Below, piece by piece: positions 45,863 through 54,284 of a DNA stretch of 64,000 nucleotides. The notes below the pieces were generated by a model, which did not search any database, was not told the DNA's origin, and worked only from the letters and a program-made list of their open reading frames with translations. The position numbers were made by a program, and so were the translations under genes. Within the stretch, counting starts at the first letter, position 1. Every line of letters starts with the position of its first letter. Origin of the DNA: Klebsiella variicola (GTDB lineage Bacteria; Pseudomonadota; Gammaproteobacteria; Enterobacterales; Enterobacteriaceae); NCBI RefSeq assembly GCF_000828055.2, contig NZ_CP010523.2, positions 4,774,001 through 4,838,000 of the forward strand, given 5' to 3'.

Positions 45863-46764
45863 GTCTGTTCCTCCAGTGAATTCACAATGAACTGACGCAG
45901 CCATTGATGCGCCGGGTCGCGGTGCCAGCGCTCGTGCCACAGCATCAGCATCTCAAAGCCGGCGACCGCCAGTGGCGGCTCGACGACTTCCAGCCCGCTC
46001 TGCCCGCGCACCAGCCGCTCCGGCAGCACCGCCACCAGATCGCTATTGCGCAGGGTCTCCAGCATAAACAGGAAATGTGGCACGGAAAGGACAACCCGCC
46101 GCGCCAGGCCAAGATTCGCCAGCGCGGTATCGGTCGCCGCGCTGAAGCCGCCCCCGTCCGGGGAGACGATCACGTGCTCCAGCTGACAGAACGTTTCCAG
46201 GCTAAGCCCAGGCCGCAGCGCCGGATGCTCCGCCCGGCCTGCCAGCACATAGCGTTCGCGAAACAGCAGGCGCTGATGTAGCCCCGGCGGCGCGCCCTCG
46301 CGGGTATGAAAGAAGAGATCTACTGTATCGCTGGCCGCCTGCTGCTCCAGCCGCGCCGGCTGTAGCTCGAACACCGCCAGCCGACTGCCGGGAGAGGCCA
46401 GCCGTAGCCTGCCCAGCATCGGCAGGAGGATCGCCGAGGCCATATAGTCCGTCGCTGCCACCCGCCAGGTCTCCGCCGCCGTCGCCGGATCAAAAGGCGC
46501 CACCGGCGCCACCGCCTGCTCCAGTGCGGCTAGCGCTGCGCGCAGCGGCTGGCGAAGTTCATCGGCGCGGGCGGTGGGCTGCATGCCGCGCGGACCCGGC
46601 ATCAGCAGCGGGTCGGCGAAAATCTCCCGCAGCCTGGCGAGCTGAATGCTCACCGAGGGCTGCGACAGATTCAGCCGCTGCGCCGCCCGGGTGACATTAT
46701 TTTCACTGAGCAGCACATCAAGCGTGCGCAGCAGATTAAGATCCAGACGATGTAAATTAAGCAC
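45856..46764 (-). CDS. LysR-family regulator upstream of fosA
   Basis: This 302-aa protein is of the NodD/SyrM-like LysR branch: [58 protein letters not shown], then an effector domain. It is divergent, across an 86-bp AT-rich gap, from a quinone reductase gene that it probably controls. Read-through into fosA is likely because the genes overlap. Confidence 0.9.
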   Translation of the reverse strand: MLNLHRLDLNLLRTLDVLLSENNVTRAAQRLNLSQPSVSIQLARLREIFADPLLMPGPRGMQPTARADELRQPLRAALAALEQAVAPVAPFDPATAAETWRVAATDYMASAILLPMLGRLRLASPGSRLAVFELQPARLEQQAASDTVDLFFHTREGAPPGLHQRLLFRERYVLAGRAEHPALRPGLSLETFCQLEHVIVSPDGGGFSAATDTALANLGLARRVVLSVPHFLFMLETLRNSDLVAVLPERLVRGQSGLEVVEPPLAVAGFEMLMLWHERWHRDPAHQWLRQFIVNSLEEQTC

Positions 46765-46850
46765 GGCTATACCTGGAATTTAAGTAATTAATTTCTACTA
46801 TAGCGTCAGCTTTCCTACTCTGCAGCTCTCCATACGCCAGAGGTGATGTT

Positions 46851-47633
46851 ATGAAAGTACTGCTGATTTACGCCCATCCGGAACCGCGCTCGCTTAATGG
46901 CGCGCTGAAAAATTTTGCCGTCCGCCATCTGCAGCAGGCCGGGCATGAAGTGCAAGTCTCCGATCTCTACGCCATGCGCTGGAAGGCAGGGTATGACGCC
47001 GATGACAGCGGCGCCCCGCCGGTCGGCGAGTTCTGGCGGCCGACCCTCGATTCCAAACAGGCTTTTGCCCAGGGCACCCAAAGTGCGGATATCGCAGCCG
47101 AGCAGGAAAAGCTGCTGTGGGCCGATACGGTGATTTTCCAGTTTCCGCTGTGGTGGTTCTCAATGCCCGCCATCATGAAGGGCTGGATCGACCGGGTGTA
47201 CGCCTGGGGCTTTGCCTATGGCGTCGGCGAGCACAGCGACCGCCACTGGGGCGATCGCTATGGGGAAGGCACCTTCGTCGGCAAACGGGCGATGCTGATC
47301 GTCACCGCCGGCGGCTGGGCGGAACACTATTCACCGCGCGGGATCAATGGCCCCATCGACGACATCCTGTTCCCCATTCAGCACGGTATGCTGTTCTATC
47401 CCGGCTTTGAGGTGCTTCCGCCGCTGGTGTTCTACCGCACGGATAAAACCGATGCCGGGCAATTCGCCGACCAGTGCGCCACGCTGGCCGAGCGGCTGGA
47501 CACGCTGTGGCAAACCGAGCCCATTCCATTCCGCCGGCAAAATCATGGCGATTATCTGATCCCGTCGCTGACGCTGCGCCCGGAGCTGGCGCCGGGGCAA
47601 AGCGGCCTGGCGGTGCATCTGGCAACGAAATAA
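46851..47633 (+). CDS. NAD(P)H:quinone oxidoreductase, flavodoxin fold
   Basis: This 260-aa enzyme of the NQO1/KefF-like family begins MKVLLIYAHPEPRSLNGAL (FMN/FAD phosphate loop), followed by DTVIFQFPLWWFSMPAIMKGWIDRV and LIVTAGGWAEHYSPRG. It should carry out two-electron quinone reduction. It is divergent from the LysR gene, the common arrangement for quinone- or electrophile-induced reductases. Confidence 0.88.
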   Translation: MKVLLIYAHPEPRSLNGALKNFAVRHLQQAGHEVQVSDLYAMRWKAGYDADDSGAPPVGEFWRPTLDSKQAFAQGTQSADIAAEQEKLLWADTVIFQFPLWWFSMPAIMKGWIDRVYAWGFAYGVGEHSDRHWGDRYGEGTFVGKRAMLIVTAGGWAEHYSPRGINGPIDDILFPIQHGMLFYPGFEVLPPLVFYRTDKTDAGQFADQCATLAERLDTLWQTEPIPFRRQNHGDYLIPSLTLRPELAPGQSGLAVHLATK

Positions 47634-47754
47634 ACCTCAACGCGATAGCCCATCCGGGTTATCGCGTTCATTAATATGACAATTTGTGAGCCTCCACGCA
47701 TTAACGGTATCCCGTCGCACGAAGCCACCTCTCATATTGATAGCGATCAAGAAT

Positions 47755-47780
47755 AATCATACCGTCTGGTCGGTATGATT
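47755..47780. promoter_or_regulatory. Palindromic operator in front of the tetR-type gene
   Basis: Perfect 10-bp arms AATCATACCG / CGGTATGATT with spacer TCTGGT. The size and symmetry fit a TetR dimer site. It ends six bases before the chosen ATG, so the protein most likely represses its own transcription. Confidence 0.78.
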
Positions 47781-47786
47781 CCGGCC

Positions 47787-48359
47787 ATGAATATGGAAGC
47801 CCAGCATCGTAAAAAAGATCCCGTCCGTCTCCACCGTCAGTTGCTTGAATCGGCAGCGATGATTGCCGGCCGGGATGGTATCGCCGCCCTGTCGCTGAAC
47901 GCCGTCGCCCGCGAGGCTGGCGTGAGCAAAGGTGGCCTCCTGCATCACTTTCCCAATAAGCAGGCGCTGATTTTCGCCCTGTTCGCCCGGCTGCTGGCGA
48001 TCATGGAAAAGGCGATTAGCGAACTGATGGCCGCCGATAACATCGCTTACGGGCGCTTTACCCGCGCCTATTTGCGCTATCTGTCCAACCCGGAGCTGAC
48101 GGACACTCACGAAAGCCGCCAGTTGATGGTGCTGTCGCTGGCGATGCCGGACGAGCCGGTGCTGCGAAAATGCTGGCGCGACTGGATGCTGGATCACCTG
48201 GCGCAGGGCGATGCGCTGGATAACGGCCCGACCGGCACGCTGGTACGCTACGCGGCCGACGGCATCTGGTTATCGGAACTGACCGAAGGGCGCACCATGA
48301 GCAATGAACACCGCCAGTCGCTGGTGAACGATCTGACCAAAATGACGCTTCCCGCGTGA
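47787..48359 (+). CDS. TetR-family transcriptional regulator
   Basis: This 190-aa protein has a TetR helix-turn-helix LLESAAMIAGRDGIAALSLNAVAREAGVSKGGLLHHFPNKQAL and an all-helical ligand domain with a C-terminal TetR_C-like segment. The ATG at 47775 lies inside the palindromic operator, so the ATG at 47787 (MNMEAQHRKK) was preferred; no clear Shine-Dalgarno precedes either. The regulated gene other than itself is not evident. Confidence 0.88.
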   Translation: MNMEAQHRKKDPVRLHRQLLESAAMIAGRDGIAALSLNAVAREAGVSKGGLLHHFPNKQALIFALFARLLAIMEKAISELMAADNIAYGRFTRAYLRYLSNPELTDTHESRQLMVLSLAMPDEPVLRKCWRDWMLDHLAQGDALDNGPTGTLVRYAADGIWLSELTEGRTMSNEHRQSLVNDLTKMTLPA

Positions 48360-48380
48360 AGCGAATAGAGTGAGGCCGCG

Positions 48381-49184
48381 ATGCGCTATAACATCAATGC
48401 CCGTCTCATTTATGATGCAACGGACGGCACGCTTACCCTGCCCGGCAGCGATGAACCGGATAGCCAGCTATCCATCACCGCCAGCGCGCTACTCTATTTT
48501 TTTCTCCGCCATACCGGCGTCGTCAGCCGCGATGAAGTATTAAAAAAAGTCTGGGATGATAACGGCTTAACCTCTTCCAACAGCAACCTCAATCAATACC
48601 TGAGTATGCTGCGCAAAACCTTCCGCCACTACGATATCGATAACATTATCGTCACCGTGTCGCGCGGCATGCTGCAGCTGAACCAGGATCTGAGTATTGA
48701 ACTGCTCGATGCCGGGCCGGCGCTTACCGAGGCCGCTAACCCACCCGAGAGGGCTGCTGAAACCGTCCCCCCGGCGGCGACAACGCCGCCCACCGATTCG
48801 CCACATGCGCGCGGAATGTGCTGGTATCTGGCCGGCGGCTGTCTGCTGATCATCGCCCTGCTGCTGGTGGCATTCACTTTTGCCGGTACCCACGTCGCCC
48901 GACCGATCAATCTGACGCTGATGAACCACAGCCAGTGCGAACTGCTGGCCAGCGATGAAATGCTGCGTTCGGTTTCCGCCACGGCCTACGCTAAGAATTT
49001 CGATGAGGTGCGTCAGCGGCTGAAGCTCGGCTGCAAGCCGGGGGAGCGTTTCGTTTTCTTCTACGGCGACCGGCTGGAGACTAACGGCCTGGGCCGGGTA
49101 TTTCTCGCCCACTGCGCGATGCACGAGGACAACCCGTTTAGCTATTGCGATAACTACTTTTACTACTCCTGGAAGCCGCAATGA
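48381..49184 (+). CDS. MarT/CadC-like membrane-anchored winged-helix regulator
   Basis: This 267-aa ToxR-type protein has a cytoplasmic winged-helix domain (about 1-105, with DEVLKKVWDDNGLTSSNSNLNQYLSMLRKTFR), a Pro/Ala/Thr-rich linker (110-143), one membrane segment (147-169) and a periplasmic domain of about 95 residues with four Cys. It overlaps the next gene by ATGA. The pair resembles Salmonella MarT/FidL. The target could be the cut cluster downstream or something distant. Confidence 0.82.
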   Translation: MRYNINARLIYDATDGTLTLPGSDEPDSQLSITASALLYFFLRHTGVVSRDEVLKKVWDDNGLTSSNSNLNQYLSMLRKTFRHYDIDNIIVTVSRGMLQLNQDLSIELLDAGPALTEAANPPERAAETVPPAATTPPTDSPHARGMCWYLAGGCLLIIALLLVAFTFAGTHVARPINLTLMNHSQCELLASDEMLRSVSATAYAKNFDEVRQRLKLGCKPGERFVFFYGDRLETNGLGRVFLAHCAMHEDNPFSYCDNYFYYSWKPQ

Positions 49185-49699
49185 AACTCGCGCCCCGCAC
49201 CTTTTTCGCCCTTTCCGCTCTGACGTTTGTCGCCGCCGCCGGTTTTAGCGTCTGGCGCCTGCTGCCAGATGCCAACGATGGCGTGATGAGCTGCTCCACC
49301 AAAGCGATCATGCGTTTTGAAAACATGGAAAAAGAGAATGTGAACGGCAATATCCATTTTAACTTTGCCGCTAACGGCAACGGTTCGATGGTGGTGGAAG
49401 GCTATACCGATTCTGCCGCCGGCTGGCTCTACCTGCAGCGCTACGTCAAATTCAGCTACACCAGCCAACGCATCTCGGCAACCGAACGCCACTACCGCAT
49501 CAAAAAGTGGGAATCCAGCGCCTCATCCATCGACGAATCGCCGAATGTCATCTTCGACTACTTCATGCGCGAAATGTCCGACAGCCATGACGGCCTGTTC
49601 CTCAACGCGCAAAAGCTTAACGACAAAGCTATCCTGCTGAGCTCTATCAACTCGCCGCTCTACATCTGCACGCTGAAGTCCGGCAGCACGCTTAACTAA
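49181..49699 (+). CDS. FidL-like membrane protein
   Basis: This 172-aa protein has one N-terminal membrane segment (about 6-26) and a periplasmic domain with two Cys (VMSCSTKA, PLYICTLK). It resembles FidL-like proteins encoded beside MarT. Coupling to the ToxR-type regulator suggests it stabilises or senses for it, as ToxS does for ToxR; that role is inferred. Confidence 0.75.
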   Translation: MKLAPRTFFALSALTFVAAAGFSVWRLLPDANDGVMSCSTKAIMRFENMEKENVNGNIHFNFAANGNGSMVVEGYTDSAAGWLYLQRYVKFSYTSQRISATERHYRIKKWESSASSIDESPNVIFDYFMREMSDSHDGLFLNAQKLNDKAILLSSINSPLYICTLKSGSTLN

Positions 49700-50145
49700 C
49701 CCGTCCCCCCTGAACCGCCGCGAGGAAAATGCGCCCTCGCTCACGCTCCATTATTGCCCCCTCTTTCCACGATGCTAAAAGCGCACGTTTTGCATTTAGC
49801 TTCGACGCCAAAACATGAGCATACCCACAATTATCACGCGGCTATATTACTAACCGCTGGCAAGTAATTAACATCTTATTAACATTCATCTCCCGCCGAT
49901 AAATAGCCTAAAAAAGCGCCATATCATCATAAAAATCAATACGCATAAAACAGAACGAAAAGATAAATAGAAGCCTGGATAAGGCTAAATCACAGAGTAA
50001 AAACCTAAAATATTCATCTACACGGATTTAAATTTCACTTCCTTCCCCATTCCCTATAGTGAACCCCGAACGCCGCTTCCGCGTGTTGATGCCGTTACGC
50101 GGACGGTTTTCCCGAATAACAAAACCTGTTCTGGAGGAGATCACG
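49700..50145 (+). promoter_or_regulatory. Presumed control region of the cut cluster
   Basis: 446 bp with no gene, AT-rich from about 49750 to 50060. It should hold the main promoter of the cut operon. TATAGT at 50054-50059 and TATATT near 49843 are possible -10 elements, but neither has a convincing -35 partner. No complete FNR or sigma-54 site was found. It ends with the cmcA ribosome-binding site GGAGGAGA. Confidence 0.4.
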
Positions 50146-50424
50146 ATGGGTGATGCATTGGGGCTTATCGAAACCAAAGGTCTGGTGGCCTGTATTGAAG
50201 CAGCGGACGCGATGTGTAAAGCCGCCAACGTCGAACTGATCGGCTATGAAAACGTCGGCTCCGGCCTGGTCACCGTGATGGTGAAAGGCGACGTCGGCGC
50301 GGTAAAAGCGGCGGTGGATTCCGGTGTGGAATCCGCGCAGCGCATCGGCGAAGTGGTGACCTCGCTGGTCATCGCGCGTCCACATAACGACATCAACAAA
50401 ATCGTCATTAAACACAAGGCCTGA
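50146..50424 (+). CDS. cmcA: CmcA, hexameric BMC shell protein
   Basis: This 92-aa single BMC domain ([29 protein letters not shown]..., pore-side [18 protein letters not shown]) is nearly identical to the next two genes. It assembles as hexamers into the facets of the choline microcompartment. An upstream frame extension lacks support; GGAGGAGATCACG precedes this ATG. Confidence 0.93.
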   Translation: MGDALGLIETKGLVACIEAADAMCKAANVELIGYENVGSGLVTVMVKGDVGAVKAAVDSGVESAQRIGEVVTSLVIARPHNDINKIVIKHKA

Positions 50425-50441
50425 AGGCCAGGAGAACACAA

Positions 50442-50726
50442 ATGGGTGATGCATTAGGTCTGATTGAAACCAAAGGTCTGGTGGCCTGCATTGAAGCGGC
50501 GGATGCGATGTGTAAAGCCGCCAACGTCGAGCTTATCGGCTATGAAAACGTCGGCTCCGGCCTCGTCACCGCCATGGTGAAAGGCGACGTCGGCGCGGTA
50601 AAAGCGGCAGTCGATTCCGGCGTTGAATCCGCACAACGCATCGGCGAAGTGGTGACCTCGCTGGTCATCGCCCGTCCGCATAACGACATCAACAAAATCG
50701 TCTCGCATTACAAAATTGCGGACTAA
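50442..50726 (+). CDS. cmcB: CmcB, hexameric BMC shell protein
   Basis: This 94-aa BMC-domain protein differs from CmcA at few positions (TAMVKGD instead of TVMVKGD) and in the C-terminal tail, IVSHYKIAD. It lies 17 bases after cmcA with CAGGAG upstream. It is part of the same shell-protein set. Confidence 0.93.
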   Translation: MGDALGLIETKGLVACIEAADAMCKAANVELIGYENVGSGLVTAMVKGDVGAVKAAVDSGVESAQRIGEVVTSLVIARPHNDINKIVSHYKIAD

Positions 50727-50738
50727 CGGAGAAACCTG

Positions 50739-51017
50739 ATGAAAGAAGCGCTTGGTCTTATCGAAACCAAAGGTCTGGTGGCCTGTATTGAAGCCGCGGA
50801 TGCGATGTGCAAAGCCGCCAACGTCGAATTGATTGGCTATGAAAACGTCGGCTCCGGCCTGGTCACCGCGATGGTGAAAGGCGACGTCGGCGCGGTCAAC
50901 GCAGCGGTCGACTCCGGCGTGGAAGCGGCGAAACGCATCGGCGAAGTCGTCAGCTCTCGCGTCATTGCGCGTCCACATAACGACATCGAAAAAATCGCGG
51001 CGCAGCACAAAGCATGA
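50739..51017 (+). CDS. cmcC: CmcC, hexameric BMC shell protein
   Basis: This 92-aa BMC-domain protein is the third tandem copy, with the most changes ([40 protein letters not shown]). It ends just before the aldehyde dehydrogenase gene. Loss of the VTSLVIA tract in favour of VSSRVIA places a charge near the hexamer edge. Confidence 0.93.
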   Translation: MKEALGLIETKGLVACIEAADAMCKAANVELIGYENVGSGLVTAMVKGDVGAVNAAVDSGVEAAKRIGEVVSSRVIARPHNDIEKIAAQHKA

Positions 51018-51070
51018 CCTGACAGGGCGCGCCCCGTCTCCACTCTTTTCGTCTGATGAAGGATAGACTC

Positions 51071-52672
51071 ATGATTGAACTGGATAACGATTTGCAGTCC
51101 CGGCAGAACGCGCGGGAACTGGTGCGCAACGCCAAAAAGGCGCAGGCGATGCTGGCCACCTTTTCGCAGCAGCAAATCGACGCCATCGTGAAAAACGTGG
51201 CCCAGGAAGCAGCGCACCACGCCGAAGCGCTGGCGAAAATGGCCGCGGAAGAGACCGGTTTTGGCAACTGGCAGGACAAAGTGCTGAAAAACCGTTTCGC
51301 CTCGCTGCGCGTCTACGACGCCATCAAAGATATGAAGACCGTTGGCATCATTCATGACGACCCGGTAAAAAAAGTGATGGACGTGGGCGTGCCGCTGGGC
51401 GTCATTTGCGCGCTGGTCCCCTCAACGAACCCAACCTCTACGGTTATCTACAAAGCGCTGATCGCCCTCAAGGCCGGCAACGCCATTATCTTCTCCCCGC
51501 ATCCGGGCGCGCGTCAGTGCAGCTGGAAGGCGATTGAAATCGTCAAACGCGCGGCGGAAGCGGCCGGTGCGCCGGAGGGCTGCGTCGACGGCATCACCCA
51601 GCTGACGCTCGAAGCCACCTCTGAGCTGATGCACAGCAAAGACGTGTCGCTGATCCTCGCCACCGGCGGCGAAGGCATGGTGCGTGCGGCCTATGCGTCC
51701 GGCACCCCAACCATCAGCGGCGGCCCGGGCAACGGCCCGGCGTTTATCGAACGCAGCGCCGATATCCACCACGCGGTGAAAGATATCATCACCAGCAAAA
51801 CCTTCGATAATGGGGTGATCTGCGCCTCCGAGCAGTCGATCATCGTCGAAGGCTGCATTTACGACGAGGTTCACCGCGAGCTGGAAGCGCAGGGTGCCTA
51901 CTTTATGAATGAAGATGAAGCGGCGAAAATGGCGGCGCTGCTGCTGCGCCCGAACGGCACCATCAACCCGAAAGTGGTCGGCAAAACCGCGCTGTACCTC
52001 AGCCAGATGGCGGGCTTCTGTGTCCCGGCCAGCACTAAAGTACTGATCGCCGAACAGACCACCGTATCGCCGAAAAACCCCTACTCGCGCGAAAAACTGT
52101 GCCCGGTGCTCGGCCTGTACGTGGCAGAGGACTGGAAAGCCGCCTGCCACCGCGTGGTGGAGCTGCTGACCAACGAAGGACTCGGCCATACGCTGGTGAT
52201 CCACACCCGTAATCAGGACGTCATCCGCCAGTTCAGCCTCGAAAAACCAGTTAACCGTATTCTGATTAATACCCCGGCGGCACTCGGCGGTATCGGCGCG
52301 ACCACTAACATCTCCCCGGCGCTGACCCTCGGCTGCGGCGCGGTCGGCGGCGGCTCCAGCTCCGACAACGTCGGCCCGATGAACCTGCTCAATATCCGCA
52401 AAGTCGGCTACGGCGTGCGGTCGATCGACGAGCTTCGCGCCCCGGGCAGCCGCCCTGAACCACAGCCGACCATCGTCTCTCCGGCGAGCGATCCGCAGCG
52501 CAGCATTCTTGATGACCTGCGTTTCAACGCCCCGGCCAACGCCGCGCCAGCGCGATCCGCAGGCAGCGATGACCGTTTCGCCAGCGCAGGCGCCGCCAGC
52601 ATGGAAGGCGAAATCAACGAGCAAAACGTGGAACGCGTTATCCGCCAGGTGCTGGAGCGCCTTGCTAAGTAA
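51071..52672 (+). CDS. cutF: CutF, CoA-acylating acetaldehyde dehydrogenase of the microcompartment
   Basis: This 533-aa PduP/EutE-type enzyme turns acetaldehyde and CoA into acetyl-CoA with NAD. It has PSTNPTSTVIYKALIALKAGNAI near residue 117 and the catalytic Cys251 in DNGVICASEQS. After the core is a Pro/Ala-rich linker (about 450-510) and a terminal amphipathic helix (GEINEQNVERVIRQVLERLAK), typical of cargo-encapsulation peptides. The ATG at 51071 follows AAGGA; an ATG at 51056 is less well placed. Confidence 0.92.
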   Translation: MIELDNDLQSRQNARELVRNAKKAQAMLATFSQQQIDAIVKNVAQEAAHHAEALAKMAAEETGFGNWQDKVLKNRFASLRVYDAIKDMKTVGIIHDDPVKKVMDVGVPLGVICALVPSTNPTSTVIYKALIALKAGNAIIFSPHPGARQCSWKAIEIVKRAAEAAGAPEGCVDGITQLTLEATSELMHSKDVSLILATGGEGMVRAAYASGTPTISGGPGNGPAFIERSADIHHAVKDIITSKTFDNGVICASEQSIIVEGCIYDEVHRELEAQGAYFMNEDEAAKMAALLLRPNGTINPKVVGKTALYLSQMAGFCVPASTKVLIAEQTTVSPKNPYSREKLCPVLGLYVAEDWKAACHRVVELLTNEGLGHTLVIHTRNQDVIRQFSLEKPVNRILINTPAALGGIGATTNISPALTLGCGAVGGGSSSDNVGPMNLLNIRKVGYGVRSIDELRAPGSRPEPQPTIVSPASDPQRSILDDLRFNAPANAAPARSAGSDDRFASAGAASMEGEINEQNVERVIRQVLERLAK

Positions 52673-52696
52673 CGCACTGATATAAGGCGATAAACG

Positions 52697-52954
52697 ATGA
52701 TTCTCGCAAAGGTAACCGGCCATGTCGTCGCCACGCAGAAATGCGATGAGCTACGCGGCAGCAACCTGCTGTTGGTCACCCGACTGGATGACAATCAGCA
52801 GCCGATGAAGGACCAGACCTGGGTCGCCGTCGATAACGTCGGCGCCGGTATGCACGACATCGTGCTGGCGGAAGAGTACTTCGCGCTCAATAAAGACCGC
52901 TACAAAGCGATGTCGGTGGTCGCCATTGTCGAGAACGTGTTTCGGGACGCCTAA
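52697..52954 (+). CDS. cmcD: CmcD, EutN/CcmL-type pentameric vertex protein
   Basis: This 85-aa BMC-vertex protein has MILAKVTGHVVATQKCDELRGSNLLLV at the N-terminus and WVAVDNVGAGMHDIVLAEEYFA in the middle. Pentamers of this fold cap the corners of the shell. It is the only vertex gene in the cluster. Confidence 0.93.
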   Translation: MILAKVTGHVVATQKCDELRGSNLLLVTRLDDNQQPMKDQTWVAVDNVGAGMHDIVLAEEYFALNKDRYKAMSVVAIVENVFRDA

Positions 52955-52971
52955 CAGGAGTGAATAGCCCA

Positions 52972-54153
52972 ATGAGTGAATTTTTACTGAAACCGCGGAT
53001 TTGCTTCGGTCAGGACGCCCTCTCGGTGCTGAACGAACTCTCCGCCCGTAGCGTGCTGCTGGTGACCGATCAAGCGATGGTGAAGTTTGGCCTCGCCGAG
53101 CGCGTCACCGCCCTGCTGCGCCAGCGCGGGATCGCCTGGCAGGTGTGGGACGACGTGGTGGCCGATCCGGATATCGCCACCGTGGTGCGCGGCATGAAGC
53201 TGATGGATAACCACTATCCGGATCTGGTTATCGCGCTCGGCGGCGGTTCGGTAATCGATGCCGCCAAAGCGGTTATTTTCTCCCTGGCGCAAACCCGTCC
53301 GCAGGCTAACCGGCCGCGTCCATGCTTTGTCGCCATCCCCACCACCAGCGGCACTGGTTCGGAAGTCACCGCCTTTTCGGTGGTGAAAGCCAACGCGGAG
53401 AAGCTGGTGTTGGTGGATGCGTCGCTGCTGCCGGATATCGCCATTCTTGACCCGGCGCTGGTGGCTTCGGTACCGCCGGCAATTACCGCCGACACCGGCA
53501 TGGACGTGCTGTGTCACGCCCTTGAGGCCTACGTCTCCCGCGCCGCCAGCGACTTTTCCGACGCGCTGGCGGAGAAAGTGGTGCAGCAGGTATTTCGCTA
53601 TCTGCCGACCTGCTGGCGCAGCGGCGACAACCTGCTGGCGCGCGAAAAGATGCACAACGCCTCCTGCATGGCGGGCATGGCCTTCACCAATGCCTCGCTG
53701 GGGATAACCCACAGCCTGGCACACGCCCTCGGCGGCGTCTTCCGCGTGCCCCATGGCCGCGCCAACGCCCTGCTGATGGCGCACGTCGTCGCCTGGAACG
53801 CCGATGTCGACGGCCAGTGCGACACCCTCGCGGCGCATAAATATGCCCGTCTGGCGCATCTGCTGGATCTGCCTGCCGCCTCGCCACGCCAGGGCGTCGC
53901 CAGCCTGCTGGTCGCCATTCAGGCTTTAAAAGAAGAGATGAGCATGCCCTCCGGCATTAGCGACACCGGCATCGCGGCGGCTGAATTCGAGCGCCGCCTG
54001 CCGGAGATGGTCGGCCAGGCGCTGCGCGACAGCTGTACTCCGACCAACCCACGCGCGCCAGACGCTAACGCGTTAACCGAACTTTATCGCCAGGCGTGGC
54101 ATGGACAACAGACATCGCCCGGCGGCGCTCCGCTTGCGCGGGCCTACGGGTAA
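52972..54153 (+). CDS. cutO: CutO, iron-containing alcohol dehydrogenase
   Basis: This 393-aa group III alcohol dehydrogenase reduces acetaldehyde to ethanol and recycles NAD inside the compartment. It has the nucleotide motif [25 protein letters not shown], and metal ligands around [46 protein letters not shown] at 52960 is in frame, but AGGAG precedes the ATG at 52972. The last dozen codons read into a REP element ([13 protein letters not shown]), so the natural C-terminus has been extended. Confidence 0.9.
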   Translation: MSEFLLKPRICFGQDALSVLNELSARSVLLVTDQAMVKFGLAERVTALLRQRGIAWQVWDDVVADPDIATVVRGMKLMDNHYPDLVIALGGGSVIDAAKAVIFSLAQTRPQANRPRPCFVAIPTTSGTGSEVTAFSVVKANAEKLVLVDASLLPDIAILDPALVASVPPAITADTGMDVLCHALEAYVSRAASDFSDALAEKVVQQVFRYLPTCWRSGDNLLAREKMHNASCMAGMAFTNASLGITHSLAHALGGVFRVPHGRANALLMAHVVAWNADVDGQCDTLAAHKYARLAHLLDLPAASPRQGVASLLVAIQALKEEMSMPSGISDTGIAAAEFERRLPEMVGQALRDSCTPTNPRAPDANALTELYRQAWHGQQTSPGGAPLARAYG

Positions 54154-54217
54154 CAGATAACCGGGTGATCGCTGGGTTATTTGTAGGCCGGGTAAGGCGT
54201 CAGCCGCCACCCGGCAG
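54116..54217. repeat. REP pair overlapping the cutO end, before cutC
   Basis: Units CGCCCGGCGGCGC...GGGCCTACGGG and TTTGTAGGCCGGGTAAGGCG...CACCCGGC. The first supplies the final codons of cutO. The element divides the cut operon just before its key enzyme gene. Confidence 0.82.
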
Positions 54218-54284
54218 AAACGGACACTGTATCCACAACCGGGTTGTCATCAGCCGCGGAAAAAGAACATCTGGAGAATACTTC

